A stretch of DNA of 64,000 nt from Prochilodus magdalenae. Its lineage: Eukaryota; Chordata; Actinopteri; Characiformes; Prochilodontidae. Within the stretch, counting starts at the first letter, position 1, and every line of letters starts with the position of its first letter. A program made the translations under genes and the position numbers. Below, in pieces: positions 23,166 to 37,900 of the stretch. The DNA lies in the NCBI GenBank assembly GCA_024036415.1, contig JAMWET010001948.1, forward strand, positions 1-64,000, given 5' to 3'. The notes below the pieces were generated by a model that had not been told where the DNA came from, did not search any database, and worked only from the letters and a program-made list of their open reading frames with translations.

Positions 23166-23945
23166 TCCCAGTTCAGGGCCAGACTGAGGAACAGGTTCTT
23201 CCCAAGAGCTGTGGCCTCCACAACACCCGAGTGACTGACTGATTACAACCTCTGGACTGCATCTTGCTCACTCTACACAATATAGACATTTATGTACAGT
23301 CACATTTATGCTGTATATTATTATCCATAGTTCTACCTCCATATACTGCCAGCTGTGCATTCAGCAGATCCATGCACAGTGACTTTACACATTCATATTT
23401 ATTAACTAATTAATTTATATGCATTAAGTAGCTGTTACGGTAATCTATTCCCATTCTCACATTGCATGCCCTTCCATATGGAAATATCTGAACTATCTAT
23501 ATTCTATATTACTGCTCATTTATTGGTTCCTCTTGGAGAGTGTTGTATGCAAGTACAATGAAAATCAAAGGTTTCTATTCTATTCTGTCCCATCAAGGTC
23601 CAGTAACCACAACAGCCTGATTGATTAGTAGATAAAGAGGTTTGGAAATGGTCATGCAAAAATGAATTATGAATGGCTGTGTTCGGCCTCATAAACAAAC
23701 ATACAAAAGTCATAATGCTAGAGAAATATATAGAATCTGGTTCGTCCGTTCGTTCATTCATTCCTCATTCTTATACTTTTATTTATATTTTATTTAATGA
23801 TTAGTGATATTAATGAGATTTTAATGATTTTTAAATTATTTATTTTGCTTTTATTGTATTTATTTCTTTCTATTTTCTTTTTTTGCTTTTATGTAAAGCG
23901 CTTTGAATTGCCCTTGTGTATGAAAGGTGCTGTACAAATAGCCTA
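23166..23945 (+). repeat. LINE fragment and L2-like tail
   Basis: 23175-23260 has AGACTGAGGAACAGGTTCTT and CCCAAGAGCTGTGGCC, typical of a fish LINE 3' coding end. 23880-23940 has the GTAAAGCGCTTTGAATTGCC tail common to L2-like elements. The part between is AT-rich and unclassified. Confidence 0.4.
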
Positions 23946-24044
23946 GCCTAGCCTAGCCTTGCCTTGCCTTTTAAGGCTAAATAATGAAATGAAGCAGAAC
24001 AATAATTCTCTTATCATATCAGAGAGGACATCCACCAACAACAG

Positions 24045-24952
24045 GGCTCTGAAAAGTTAAGTCTTTATTTCATCTGGTGAAAGAATATAAAGAATCCTCA
24101 TACATTACAAAAAATGATTATTAGAAAACATAGAAAAGCACAAAATACAGAGGGTATTAAAAAAAACATGGCATTTTCGCTCAACAATATGTCATGTCAA
24201 AGGCTACTTTAGGTAGATATTCTCAACTGAGAAACGTTTCATAGAGACTTCTTCCCTGGAAGTCCCTCTTAGCCTAGAGCTAACCTGTTAAACTAGCACA
24301 GTTGGTTTGGATGGGTTTGCCTCGTCTCCCGTAATTCAATCACCAATATATATATATGCAGTCCACTAAGCTATGAGGGCACTCAAGCGATGGTGACAAC
24401 TGCGGTGGCCTCATGGTATCGTACTGTAGAGGATGGAGTGAGCCTGGTTTTGCTAACTGTGGGTTCTGGAGGTATTTCATTCATGCAGCGTGTACAGGTG
24501 ACTACAGCTCTAACGTGACTCTAGCGTGATCTTCGGTCCAAACACTTTGTACATGTTCGGTAGAACTGAGAAGCCAAAATAGCGCCTTGGGAAAGCTGAA
24601 TGGGCATACAGTACACCAAGGAGAGGTAATAATAAATCTAACTTCACTACCAAATACTGATACAAGCTATTCTCTCAGTCTTTTAAAGCAGATCAAGTAT
24701 AAATAGGGTACCATGACAACTGTATCCGGCGTGGGAGTTCACCCCAGCACACATATGGTCATGCACAGTGATTCCGAACTCAGCTATGATGCTCGGTACC
24801 CGCAGAACGTCGGTTTTGGTAGAACTTGTTTTTTGGGGCCGGTCTAGGCCATCACTTGAGTGCCCCCCAGAAGGAAGCTCAGCACCTAAAGCCCACAGGC
24901 TTGCTCCTGATGACGATGATATGATGATGATGACGATGATGATGTTATGGTC
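24045..24952 (-). other. matn4: matn4 3' untranslated region with AATAAA signal
   Basis: It follows the matn4 stop codon (24953-24955) on the minus strand. AATAAA lies at 24064-24069, so cleavage is expected near 24045. A GAT-rich run (about 24912-24945) starts a few bases after the stop. The end is inferred from the signal only; the first downstream signal with sensible spacing was chosen. Confidence 0.5.
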
Positions 24953-25011
24953 TCATTTCCTTGTGAGCAGTTGGTTCTCCAGCTTCTCCAACCGCAGAGT
25001 CATTGCTGACA
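24953..25011 (-). CDS. matn4: matn4 last coding exon (coiled-coil C terminus)
   Basis: 59 nt. With the C carried over from the previous exon it reads [19 protein letters not shown]-stop, the amphipathic heptads that close matrilin-4. It is preceded by a U12 acceptor (CTGCTAC before 25011) and branch sequence TCCCTTAAC at 25030-25022. Too short for frame-based gene finding. Confidence 0.9.
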
Positions 25012-25527
25012 GTAGCAGAGGGTTAAGGGACACAGCAGCGTAGCTTGTGAAGAGGTTTCTAATATATGTGACTTGACCAGCCAGTAAACCGGTCCAAACC
25101 GGCTCTCGTTCACTGAAACAGGGATCTGAGAAACCATTTATCCTCCTCAGAGTGGTCCGGGTGGTCTTACTCTAAATATGATAACCATTTGTGCCTCTTA
25201 CTGCAGCCTGCAGCGGTTCATGCTTGGCCTTCCTCTCTTTGGCTGCTCCTACACTCCTCAACACTCCTAGCTCTGCTCCGCCCCCTACAGAATTAAATCA
25301 TTGTCCAGCTTTGGTGATGCCAAATGGGCCAAAACAAAAGTCATGGTTGCACAAATGTATGAATGGCTGGATGGATGGACAGATGAAGCAATAAGCAAAG
25401 AAACAGTTAAGCTAGATATGAAGAGGGTTGGACGAAGCAATGAGTAAATGAAAGGATGGATGAAGGCTAAAGGTTGGCATTACCCCACACCCCAAACACA
25501 AGTTTGTCTGACTGACTTTTACCTCTC

Positions 25528-25571
<44 letters not shown>

Positions 25572-26503
25572 AGTTAGAAGAAGGTCTAAGAGACGCTGAT
25601 CAGAGCTCCACATTATGCTCATGTACTGAGATTAGCGTTTCTTCACTCTAGGTATGAACGCTGACTTGGGAGTGCTATTCCACTTCTGCGGTATTTAACT
25701 CTGTGTTCTCTGTGTTCTGGACTCTAGCCTTCCTGTAGTAGCTAGGAAACATTCTCTGATGGAGCGCTAAGCATGGTAGTAAGTCGCTCTGGATAAAGAC
25801 CGTCTGCTACATGCCTTAAATGTAGGCTGAAAATGTTCCTGGCTCTGGACACTGAGCTCTACAACCACTTCTTCTACCCTCTAACAGCACTTTTAAAACC
25901 ATAACTAATCTAATTTCTAATCTGAATGATCTATCTACAGGGGTTGGACAATGAAACTGAAACACCTGTCATTTTAGTGTGGGAGGTCTCATGGCTAAAT
26001 TGGACCAGCCTGGTGGCCAATCTTCATTAATTGCACATTGCACCAGTAAGAGCAGAGTGTGAAGGTTCAGTTAGCAGGTAAGAGCACAGTTCTGCTCAAA
26101 ATACTGCAATGCACACAGCATTATGGGACATACCAGAGTTCAAAAGAGGACAGACTGTTGGTGCACGTCTTGCTGGCGCATCTGTGACCAAGACAGCAAG
26201 TCTTTGTGATGTATCAAGAGCCACGGTATCCAGGGTAATGTCAGCATACCACCAAGAAGGACGAACCTCCACCAGCATCACGTAGTGACCTGGCCACTAT
26301 CCTGCAAGAAGAATGGCTTAAACTCCCTCTGACCACTGTGCAGGACGCAGTATATGTCATTCCCAAGACCAACTGACGCTGTATTGGCCGCAAAAGGAGG
26401 CCCTACACCATACTAATAAATGATTGTGGTCTAAAACCAGGTGTTTCAGTTTCATTGTCCAACCCCTGTATATGTGTGTGTGTGTGTGTATGTGTGTATA
26501 TGT

Positions 26504-26555
<52 letters not shown>

Positions 26556-26586
26556 GTATATATATGTATATGTGTATGTATATGTA

Positions 26587-26633
<47 letters not shown>

Positions 26634-28380
26634 ATGTATTTTTGTTGTATTCATAGTTTAACTGGTGTTTTTATTTTAATTTTCTTACATGTCTTATCTT
26701 TTATATTAGCTCAGTTGCAAAGCACTCTGAATGGCCACAGTGTAGGCAATGTAGCTACACACACAAACTAGCCTTGCTGAATCTCACTGAAGAGCGGTTC
26801 TGTCCTTAGAACCTGCAGATCGGACTCTTTAACGGCTTCCTTTTACATCGCAAGGTCAATTTGGCACCCAAACAGGCTGTGAGTGCTGGTCATTGGTATT
26901 CATTAGCTCATTAACATCTCTAGCTAGAACCCGTGGAGACCAGTGCACTGTTCACAGCACAGTGACCTTAGGCATGGACTTGATTACAGTGCTGCACAGT
27001 TCTATTTACCAGCGCCCGCTGCGTTTGGTCCTAATGTGAACGCTGCAGCACTGTGTTCTTGTAGGATCGAGGTTTAGGATGACCTTTCAGAAAAAATGAA
27101 GACGAATAATAATCAATAAACCCTGAAACGGTCCATAAACACATCTCCTGTCATTGGGAGACATCTGTTTCTCGACTCCAGCGCTGGACAAAGTGCTCTT
27201 TTGAGGCCAGATGAATGTCAGAATGAGAGATTGGGTAACAAAGAGCCATTTATGGGGTGGTCTGCTTGGTCTGGACGGTTCCTGCGAGGAACCAGACCAG
27301 AGAGGCCAGCCTGTTAGAGATTGGACACAGACATACTATGCTCTGCTTCTTTACAGAACCGCTTCTGTGTAGAGTCCTCAGGCTTGCATTAATGATCTGA
27401 AAGGCTACACAAACAGCTGGAGGGACTGTTTAGTGGGCTATGGTCAGCCCTCCTTACACAATGGGGTCCGGAAGCCTGGGAGCATGAGTTTTGCTTCTTG
27501 ACATAAAGGTTTGGATTACCAATGATATCAGCATTACAGCTGCTGCTCTCATAGCAGCGTGAACTGCATGGGCACCACATCCTCCTGAGGGTCATCTGAA
27601 CATGACCTGCACTTTAGGGGCCCTCTGTTAATCCTGGCTGGCTGCCCATCAATACACTAAAATGCATATCCGCACACAGTTTGACTACAACACTATCTAA
27701 TCTAGTCCTGATCTCCCTGGCCCACACCCATGGGGCTATATGCGCTTGCACTGTGACGATGAGCTGTGTATATACTATATATCTATATACTGTACATCTA
27801 GACTGTAAGCTGTTTAGCTGTTCACCTAAACACTGAGCTGCTATTCTCACTACCTGCACTGAACACTATGGCCACATACCTACTGCACACCTGGTCAACA
27901 TACTGTACTTCCTACATGTACACTTACACTAAGCTGTATTTCGTTCTAGTGCATCTGCTAACTGCTACTTGCACCTCAGTCCTAGTACTGGAACATGCTG
28001 ACATACAGATACTGCTCCTGCACATTCTGCATGTGCCTACTGTCTATGCTCATATTACCAAAATCAGCATTCTATCACCTCAATCTAAACATGATTCAGG
28101 ATCTTCTGACTAAACCAGGCTTAGAGAGACTCATCCACACCTTTATATCTAGCCGGATCGATCACTGTAATGGTATCCTAACCAGACTCCCGAAAAGGCA
28201 ATCAAACAGCCTCAGGCGATTCAAAATACAGCTGCCAGAGCCAGTAGGAACGAAAGCTGGGAACACATCACCCTCATTCCTAACTCCATACACCGGTATG
28301 TATACAGAATAGGCTTTAGGGTACTGTTACTGGTCTATAAATGTCTTAATGGAACCAGCTTTCTTTCAAATGCCAGCTTC

Positions 28381-28412
<32 letters not shown>

Positions 28413-28559
28413 ATAATTTATGGGGTATGTTTCATTAAGTTAACTAATTTTAATATTAATAATAAATAATTAATATTAAATAAATAAACATTACAAACGT
28501 GCGCATGCACTCGAGCCCACACACACTATTTTATATATGTGTATGTATGTATGTTTGTG

Positions 28560-28590
<31 letters not shown>

Positions 28591-28706
28591 GTGTGTATAT
28601 ATATGTATGTATGTATGTATGTGTATATATATATATATATATTAATAGATATACTTTAATAGCTATGCCGATGACACATGCGTACGTGTGTGTGTGTGTG
28701 TGTGTG

Positions 28707-28789
<83 letters not shown>

Positions 28790-28796
28790 GTGTGTG

Positions 28797-28828
<32 letters not shown>

Positions 28829-28964
28829 TGTATGTATGTATGTGTGTGTGTGTCATCGGCATAGCTATTAAAGTTAACCTCATGTATCCTAATGACATCA
28901 CCCAGAGATAACATGTACAAAGCAGAGGCCCCAAAACTGACCCCTGTGGTACTCTAATATAATT

Positions 28965-28995
<31 letters not shown>

Positions 28996-31900
28996 TCCAG
29001 TGAAACCAGGAACAGTCTCTTTGTTAAATATGAAGTCTAAACCTGTTCCTGAGAGGCTGGTTCCTGCGTTCATGATGGTGGATGGTGGACTACTGACCTA
29101 CACTTCCTGGTCTACTGTCTATGCACATACTGTGTATTTGTCTATGCACAGTACGGACTATTTACCTATTCTCCAATCACTGCCCTGGAGAAGGAGCCCT
29201 GTATTGGTATAATGACCATAGAGTTGAACTGAATTTGAAATGATGGTCACGTGCTCTGCTGGGACAGAGAGTATTGTGGTTGGTAAGATGCAGACTTGTA
29301 AAGGATATGTTTCTGGTTGAGCTGGTTAAGAGTGGTCATGGTAGCCTGCTGGAACTCCACAAGACTCTCACAGGCACAGGGGTCCTTTACCTCGATTTCG
29401 CCCTGACTTTCCTCTGAAAGCATATTAAAATAAGGGCAGCAGTCAGAGTTCATATTGGGAGGAGGGTTTACATGCAGTAGACAAATACCCTGAAGGCTGT
29501 GTGTCAGCTCCAGCTTAGACACTTCTGAGTGTCCTCTAGATGGGGCTAAAACACAGTTTATCTGATGTGACTGCATCTGCATGCTTAAACCTGCCCCACT
29601 GGATTCTTACACCAGACAATAAACCTAACGACATGACAACCATCAATAACCGCTACTGCAAAGCTTTTTAGAAGATTAATACTGTTGTATATTGTGTTTA
29701 TTGGTGTAATATGGCTTCTGGAACTCTTCACTCCTGGTTGTTGTAGGCTATCAATGTCTTAGCTGTCCAAAGAAAAACCAAGTACCTCCAAAATGGCAAC
29801 TTTACAGGAGAAGCCAAAAACCTCATTTAACTTTAATGGAAGTCAATGGAACCAGACTCTTTCCCCAGCAGTTTTGGGCCATTTCTGTTGGTCCATTCAT
29901 CATGAAATTCCCAGACTGTGTAAACGGCAGCTGCTGTGATCAAATGATGCATAAAAGTAAAAATGGAGAGACATGTTTTTCATTGGACAGCCAGGATGTA
30001 TCTCAGTAGGGTCTAGTGGGCTGCACGGTGTTTAGTGTTGAGTTCTGAAGCACATACCTGCACAGACATTGAGTTTGAGGTTCTCGGCGATCTGGCTGAT
30101 GGCAGTGAAGTCGGCAGTGTAGAAGAAGTGCTTCTCCAGAGGTTCTGAGGCGATCAGTCTCAGCTCATCCTCCACAGCTTTGCCCACACCAACAGCGTAC
30201 ATGGTGATGCCTGTAAAACAGGGCGCGAGTCATTTGTGTGCCAAGGATGACATGTTGATGCTTCAGTCGGTTACTTTGGTTCTTAGCTGATGGTCATAAT
30301 AATGTGACTCTACTATGCATGTGCCTCGTCTTACTTTGTTGTTGGTTTGTTCGGTGTCATTGCTCACCTGCATCCTTGGCTTTCTTGGCCCACTCTGTAA
30401 TGTCATCTTGAGAACGGCCATCGGTAAACACCAGCCCGATCCGGGGAATGTTCCTCGAGGCAGCGCGAGCACCTTCGGCCTCAGAGAAACTGTTCTCCAC
30501 CATGTGTTTTAGCGCCAGCCCAGTCATGGTTCCTTTCTCCATGTATTCCACCTTCATCACGGCGGCCTTGATGTCCTCCTTGCTTTTGTACATCCCGAGA
30601 GGGAACTCTGTTCTCACTCGGCTAGAGTACTGAACGAGACCCACTCGTGTTCCGTGACCAGAGACATCGAGCTGGTCCACGACCTGGTTGACGAATTGCT
30701 TAACGAGCTCGAAATTCTGCGGCCGGACGCTCTTGGAGCCATCGATAAGGAGGACCAGGTCGATGTTGGAGGATCTGCAACCTGTGGGTGACAAAGTACG
30801 TGTGCAATGAGACTCATGACCCAGAAGTGTCAGGCTCTTGGCAGAACGACTGAGTTCTGAACTCAGGAAAGTCTAGCTGTTGAGTTGAATCAAGACCGTA
30901 AAGTACTTTAGCCCACTATGACCTAACCGGTAAGCTGTGCTAGCTTGTTTCTCCAGGATGTCCTAAAAATACAAACAGCTTTGAAGACAGATGTCTTCCT
31001 CCTTCTATGTAATCTAAACAAGCTCAGGCTTGATCATGGAAACTCAGGGAAGATTATAAACGGAATGAAGAGATTTGGTGTGCATACTTCCACAGCTCTT
31101 TCCATCCTCCTGTAGAATATGGCCTTCAGGGCAGATGCAGTAGTATGACCCTGGAGTACTCACACACTGGTGCTCACATCCATGCTCCACTACGTTGCAC
31201 AGGTTGTCCGCTACACAAGACACAAACAGACGGAAAATGACTGAAAAGCAGTTTACAACGATTAAACAATAGAAATGTGATTAGAAATGTGATGCATTGA
31301 GAGAGATAATGTGAAGCTCAGTTGAAGCAACGACTTGGTAGATTCCCGTGCAATGCTCATAATGTCAAGTCAAGTAGTTTTATTGTCAGTACTTCAACAT
31401 GTTAACAAGACATACAGAGGGCTGGAATAGCTAGGGTTGGCACCTTTCAGAAACGAAAATAAAGGAGGGGTGTGGTCATGTGTGAGTGACGTTCGAAATT
31501 GCGTCCCGTATTTGATCTGATTCCGGAAGGGGTGGCATGTGTTTCTCTGACATTTAAGAAGTGAGTTTGGGGTGGGGGTTTGAGAGAGATTGTGATCATT
31601 CATGTGTGTGACCGACATGTATATCGGACATATACGGAACAAAACGCATCTCGTATTGGGTTTTTACAGGACGCAACATTTAATTGCCAAATAAAGGACC
31701 ATTCCGTATTTTATGGGACGGGTGGCAACCCTTTGAATAGCGCTACTCCCCGTCCCAAGGTGCAGCAAATACACATTTAATGATAAATATTTACAACTGG
31801 AATAAGAGTATGATGAACGTAATAAACACAAAACAGACATAAACATAAAACTTACAAAACCACTGCAACTCACAGGACTCACAGTGTGCACGCGTCGCCA

Positions 31901-34900
31901 TCTTGGATCTAATTTATCCCCTCAGTTTTTCTAAATGATTTACCGGTCAAAAGTAGACACACCCACCTAAACGGATGTAGTCGGTGATCTTAAAGACTCT
32001 CACACTGAACAGCTCCACCTGATGAGAGTCTGAACCAGTCCATATCCTGATACACCACATCTACTCCTGATGTACACAGTATGGTACTCCTCCATATCTC
32101 CACCTCTAATATATATTTAGTGGTGTAAAAACTTTGATCTCTTTTTCTGCACATTGTAAAAGCTGTAGTTCTCCTTTCAGGTTAGTGAATATTCATGATG
32201 GACCGACCAATAGAATCGCTCCAAACCTGCTTAGTAATAAACCTTGTTCTATCAGCTCCACTGCAGGGTAAGAAAGCTGGTTCCTCCTCCTGTAAAGGTC
32301 CACTCTGGAGGGTTTTAAGGTGGACTGTATAATTCCATGAGGGCTAATTTATAGTTCGGTGCCTTCACTTTTAGTCTAATGTAAAGTTTATTAAAATAAA
32401 CATAAGGAGAACCTGCTATGAGGAGCCGTCTCTAAAGTCTTTGACTTGTAGTGTATGGCCATGAGGTTTATTGCAGGTGTATAGAGTTTACTGCAGTGGT
32501 CGGAGTCACACAACACTGAAAATGGAATGCAGTTCTGTGATAACAAGATGTAAGAACAGTCTGTCGGTGTGCATATACTGTGTGTATATACCCCTATCTT
32601 TTTTGTCCATGTTGGTAAACAGTAAACAATCTGCTTATCCGAAAAACTGAAAGCCCATGGATCTGTTATCTGCATGTGTGGGAACTTGGGTCATATGATA
32701 TGGATGTCAGAATAGCTGACTGAGCCTCTGTGGTGTAACTGGACACCAACAATGTAAATCTGAGCTACCGTTTCACACGGGTTAGCTTAAGTTCTCTCTT
32801 AAGATTAAGCTGACCTTTATCCCACTTTTATCTGCATTGAACCTATGATGGTTAATACGGCAGTCTTGGTTTAAAAGGTCACTGAAGTAGCTCTTTTACG
32901 CAGCCAAGGATCAGCCTTCTTGCCCTGGGGTGGGCATATGAGAAGATGATGATGATGATGATGATGATGATATGAAGTAAGATTGGTTGGTTATTTAGGA
33001 ATTCTACGGATTCATTTTAGCCTTTAGAAAGTAAAGCAGATGTACAGTAAAGGGAATGGTGTGATTGCTTTTTCCATTGAGCCATCCCATATAGTAATCC
33101 CATTATGGTTGGAGCGATGTAGTCATTTGTTATGGAATATGTTTTCCAGAGTATCTACCTCGCCACTGGTCAGTGATGGGTCAGCTTTGCATTTAGGAAC
33201 CTCACCTTCACCATCACCCTGTTTTGTGTTCATGGATCAGATCATATTTCTAGCTAGAAACTTGGAATAAGTCATTTTGGACCATATTCTTGTGAGTGGT
33301 TGACTTTGCTGCCCATAGCATTCAAACTAGCTCGCTTGTACAATACAGACCACATGCAGCCTGGTGGTCCGGGTAAACCTGGCTTGCCTAGTCTTAATAA
33401 GCAACTGCAGTGCTCACCAACTGAAAGACCAATGGCCTGCAGCTAATGATGACTTTACTGATACCATAGTTCTAGTTAAAAAAAAAAATCTCCCGGCAGC
33501 CAAAGCAAACTGATTGGTTCCAATAAACAAAAAGAATAACAAATCAAAGACAGACTGAGAGGACAAGCCTTTCAGTTCTGTGGGAAATCTAGAGCAACAT
33601 GAAATACTATGTTAGTGTTATATAGTATTTGACGGAATTCAAAAAACATTCTTTGAAAATATGGTTTGTATAAAATATCACCCTTGGTAAAGCAACAGGA
33701 TCTCTCACTTCTGCCATCTAAAAAGACCAGTGCTTCATGATTCCCTACACTTTCATATCTGGCTACTAGCAGTTAAGACAGACTTTGTTTTGGATACGTG
33801 TGGATACAGAGAGGAGCCAGAGGCAAAAAGAAACTACCACAGCAAAACGAAGATTATGGTTGATGTTTCTGTAGACGGGTCTGAGAACGGGAGAGACCTG
33901 TGGTATTAAATATGCCATTCAAGCTTTGTGATGAATGGTGGTTGGCGGAATGATTCATGAGAAACCCGAAGGAGAGCTATGTTTGCTGATTTGAAGGATT
34001 CCATGGAAAACTAGGCGCTGTTTGAATTGGAACCTGCATTTGGTAACATCCAAGATAAGCCGGCAAAGGAAGTTTCAGGAGTACAAATCCAGTTATGTAA
34101 AGATTACAGATAAGGTCTCGAAGTGCAAGAAGCATGAAGGACCCGTTTCCCAGAGTTGACGTGTCAGAGGTGATTTACTACTGGAATTTTCTTTTCTCGA
34201 TGCATTAATAACATGTTTACTTTAAATAAAGGCAACACTGGGCACTTGAGTGGTGTTGGTGCAAAGCTGATTAAATGGTTGAGTCATTGGCTGGATGACA
34301 AACAGTCCATACAGCGATGTTGCCAGTAAGGTTTATGAGGTATCTGCTTATGAATACCAACGGGACGTCTAGGGCTACATGGTATAACATGACTGTATTG
34401 ATAATGGTGGCTGGTATCCGAATACAACTCCTTTTTTTTTTTTTTGTTTTTTTAATCCATTGGACACAAAAGGCCCAGTTGTTAGCCTGCGTCTCACAAT
34501 GACAGCCTATCCTTTGGGTACAAAACCTTCTAGCTTTGCCAACGTCTATCTAAAGTGCACAGCTAATGACCAAGTTATATAGCACTGTTATGTAAGCTTG
34601 AAAGCCATTTGCAGCATTTATATTTTAGTCAAATAAATCAGAAGGTAACTTTTCTTGCAGGCCAGATCAGAAAAAAAAAACCTTAACCCATAAAAGCCCA
34701 CATCCATGTCCAGCTTTATCCATCACGTCAACTCATAGAGTCCCTAAGTGGTCTATACAGAACATCCTGGCCGCAGTCACATGACAGGGTCTGAATATAT
34801 CAACATGTGACCTCATTTACAGAACAGGCAGTGCGCTTGGTCTGTGCCCGAGACCAAACCAGCTCATTTTTAAAGCTTGTGTTTTGTATCTATAAAGTCT

Positions 34901-37900
34901 GTTCTAAACATAATTAATGGTTCTAAAGCTTTGATAACGTGTTCTATATCACATAGAACCCATTCTGAGCCCATATCTAGAACAAAGTGATAAAATACAA
35001 AGTTATAAAATGGTTAAGATATATGTTATGGTATGTATATTAGCCTCCCAATGTTCCTGTAGGCAGAGAAGCATCTAGGCTCTTATTGGTTAAAATAGAA
35101 AGACTGCTAGATTTGGATGAAGACCACCTGACTGCTATAAGACATGTGGTGTACACTGGAATGCGAAAGCTTATACATTCCTCTTTGGCTTGGTCTTGTA
35201 GACCCAGACTACAATAGCTGACTCTGTGTTTGACCCTAGTGGTTTTGTCCCTACAGCTAACAAATCAGAAACAGAACCAAAATCCAGAAGCTTATGCTAC
35301 GCTACAGTATAGGGGTTTCTCGTCTTCCCAGTGGTCAGCCCATTTAACTGGAAGCTGCAGATGTTAGTGGTTCAGTAGTGAAGAATAATTTCACTTGGGC
35401 ACACTGGTAATCCTACATTTAATCATGGACACTGTGTTATAAACTTGAAAGCAAGTACGGAAGAAATTGACAGAGGAGTAACCAGAGATGCACATAACGG
35501 ACCAATCTTGGTACCCTTGACTTGCACTCTGGCTAACTGCCTGTAGAAGAAGTAATTTTATGCCGTATTATTTTTTACTCAGAATCAAAATTTCAGTTTT
35601 GTGTGTCTAGCTTAAAGGCTCACCTCGAAGGACCCATTGTAGAGCATGTTCTGGTGAGGGGTTGACTTCCCTATGGATGATGTATACTGCTTCACGAAGC
35701 ACTCAAACTGGGTTGCTCGTCTTTTCTTCTCTTTTTTAACCTATATATTTTACAGTCACATGACCAGTTACCTCAGAGCTGTTATTACTGTATCCAACAT
35801 TTAGAGCTAGCTGCTGCTAACGCTGCTCAGTTCACCTGAAATACAGTTAGCCTAGCTGTTAGCTCCCCTCGGCTACTTCACTCTAAAATCGATCCTCTAA
35901 AGCGAGTTCATCTTTTATTAATCTTCAGACCTGTATATTTAACTTTCTGAGGCTCATTCTGATGAACACACACCCCACTACACTGATATTTACCTCAGAG
36001 CTGTTATTACTGTATCCACTGTTGAGAGCTAGCTGCTGCTAACGCTGCTCAGTTCACCTGAACTACGGTTAGCCTAGCGGTTAGCTGCCCTCGGCTATTT
36101 CACTCTAAAATCGATCCTCTAAAGCGAGTTCATCTTTTATTAATCTTCAGACCTGTATATTTAACTTTCTGAGGCTCATTCTGATGAACACACGCCCCAC
36201 TACACTGATATTTACCTCAGAGCTGTTATTACTGTATCCACTGTTGAGAGCTAGCTGCTGCTAACGCTGCTCAGTTCACCTGAACTACGGTTAGCTCCCC
36301 TCGGCTATTTCACTCTAAAACTGACCCTCTAAAGCGAGTTTATCTTTTATTAATCTTCAGACCTGTATATTTAACTTTCTGAGGCTCATTCTGATGAACA
36401 AACACCCCACTACAATCACTACACCCACATTTACCTCAGAGCTGTTATTACTGTATCCACTGTTTAGAGCTAGCTGCTGCTAACGCTGCTCAGTTCACCT
36501 GAGATACGGTTAGCCTAGCGGTTAGCTCCCCTCAGCTATTTCACTCTAAAACTGATCCTCTAAAGCGAGTTCATCTTTATTAATCTTCAGACCTGTATAT
36601 TTAACTTTCTGAGGCTCATTCTGATGAACACACACCCCACTACAATCACTACACCCACATTTACCTCAGAGATGTTATCACTGTATCCACTGTTTAGAGC
36701 TAGCTGCTGCTAACACTGGTCAGTTCACCTGAAATACGGTTAGCCTAGCTGTTAGCTCCCCTCGGCTATTTCACTCTAAAACTGACCCTCTAAAGCGAGT
36801 TCATCTTTTATTAATCTTCAGACCTGTATATTTAACTTTCTGAGGCTCATTCTGATGAACACACAGACCACCACAATCAATACACCCACATTTACCTCAG
36901 AGCTGTTATTACTGTATCCACTGTTTAGAGCTAGCTGCTGCTAACACTGGTCAGTTCACCTGAAATACGGTTAGCCTAGCTGTTAGCTCCCCTCGGCTAT
37001 TTCACTCTAAAACTGACCCTATGAAGCGAGTTCATCTTTTATTAATCTTCAGACCTGTATATTTAACTTTCTGAGACTTATTCTAAAGAAACAAACACCC
37101 CACTACAATGATATTTACCTCAGAGCTGTTATTACTGTATCCACTGTTTAGAGCTAGCTGCTGCTAACGCTGCTCAGTTCACCTGAACTACGGTTAGCCT
37201 AGCGGTTAGCTTCCCTCGGCTATTTCACTCTAAAACTGACCCTCTAAAGCGAGTTCATTTTTTATTAATCTTCAGACCTGTATATTTAACTTTCTGAGGC
37301 TTATTCTGATGAACACACACCCCACTACACTGATATTTACCTCAGAGCTGTTATTACTGTATCCACTGTAGCTGCTGCTAACGCTGCTCAGCCCACCTGT
37401 ATACTAGAAACTCTGACTGGAGTAGAACACCATCCGGGGATCTCCAGTGACCTACAGATTTACAGTTTAGTCACATAATACATACTACTTTCAGGCTGAT
37501 GCAGTATGTTAGTAGTATGTAGTGAGTGGTTGACTTTTCCCTATGGATGATGTGTACTGCTGCCCCAGCACTCAGACTGGCTTGCTTGTAAAATGCACAT
37601 AGTATTGTACAGCTCTGAGGAGAGGAGAATGCACGGCTTAGTGGTCCAGAAGAACTAGACCTCCATGTCTCCATTTTTTTCTCATTTGTTAACTATAATG
37701 CTCATTTAATTCAGACCAGTGTTTGCTAACTAACTAACCAGTTTAAAAAATCTACTTTGTTTTGTTTTATCTTGGCATAGTTTCTGTTTGGCTTCCTTTC
37801 ATGAAACTGATAAGTCATGTCTTTGATCATAAGGCCCTTTGATATTCTTGTACAAAGTTGAAATATCAAAGTCACGGGCCTACGTAAACACATGATATCT

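Larger units (their letters stand above)
25012..29308 (-). other. matn4: U12-type AT-AC intron of matn4
   Basis: The donor on the minus strand is ATATCCTTT at 29308-29300, a perfect match to the minor-spliceosome AT-AC consensus. The acceptor ends in AC at 25013-25012, with the branch sequence TCCCTTAAC ending 9 bases before that AC. Joining the two exons restores phase 1 and an uninterrupted coiled coil. From established knowledge, matrilin genes carry an AT-AC intron in the coiled-coil region. The 4.3-kb intron holds a MITE, LINE fragments and long TA/TG arrays. Confidence 0.9.

Noticed and set aside
26403..26771. Frames rich in Tyr-Ile-Tyr-Ile and Cys-Val
   Set aside because: Products of TA/TG microsatellite sequence.
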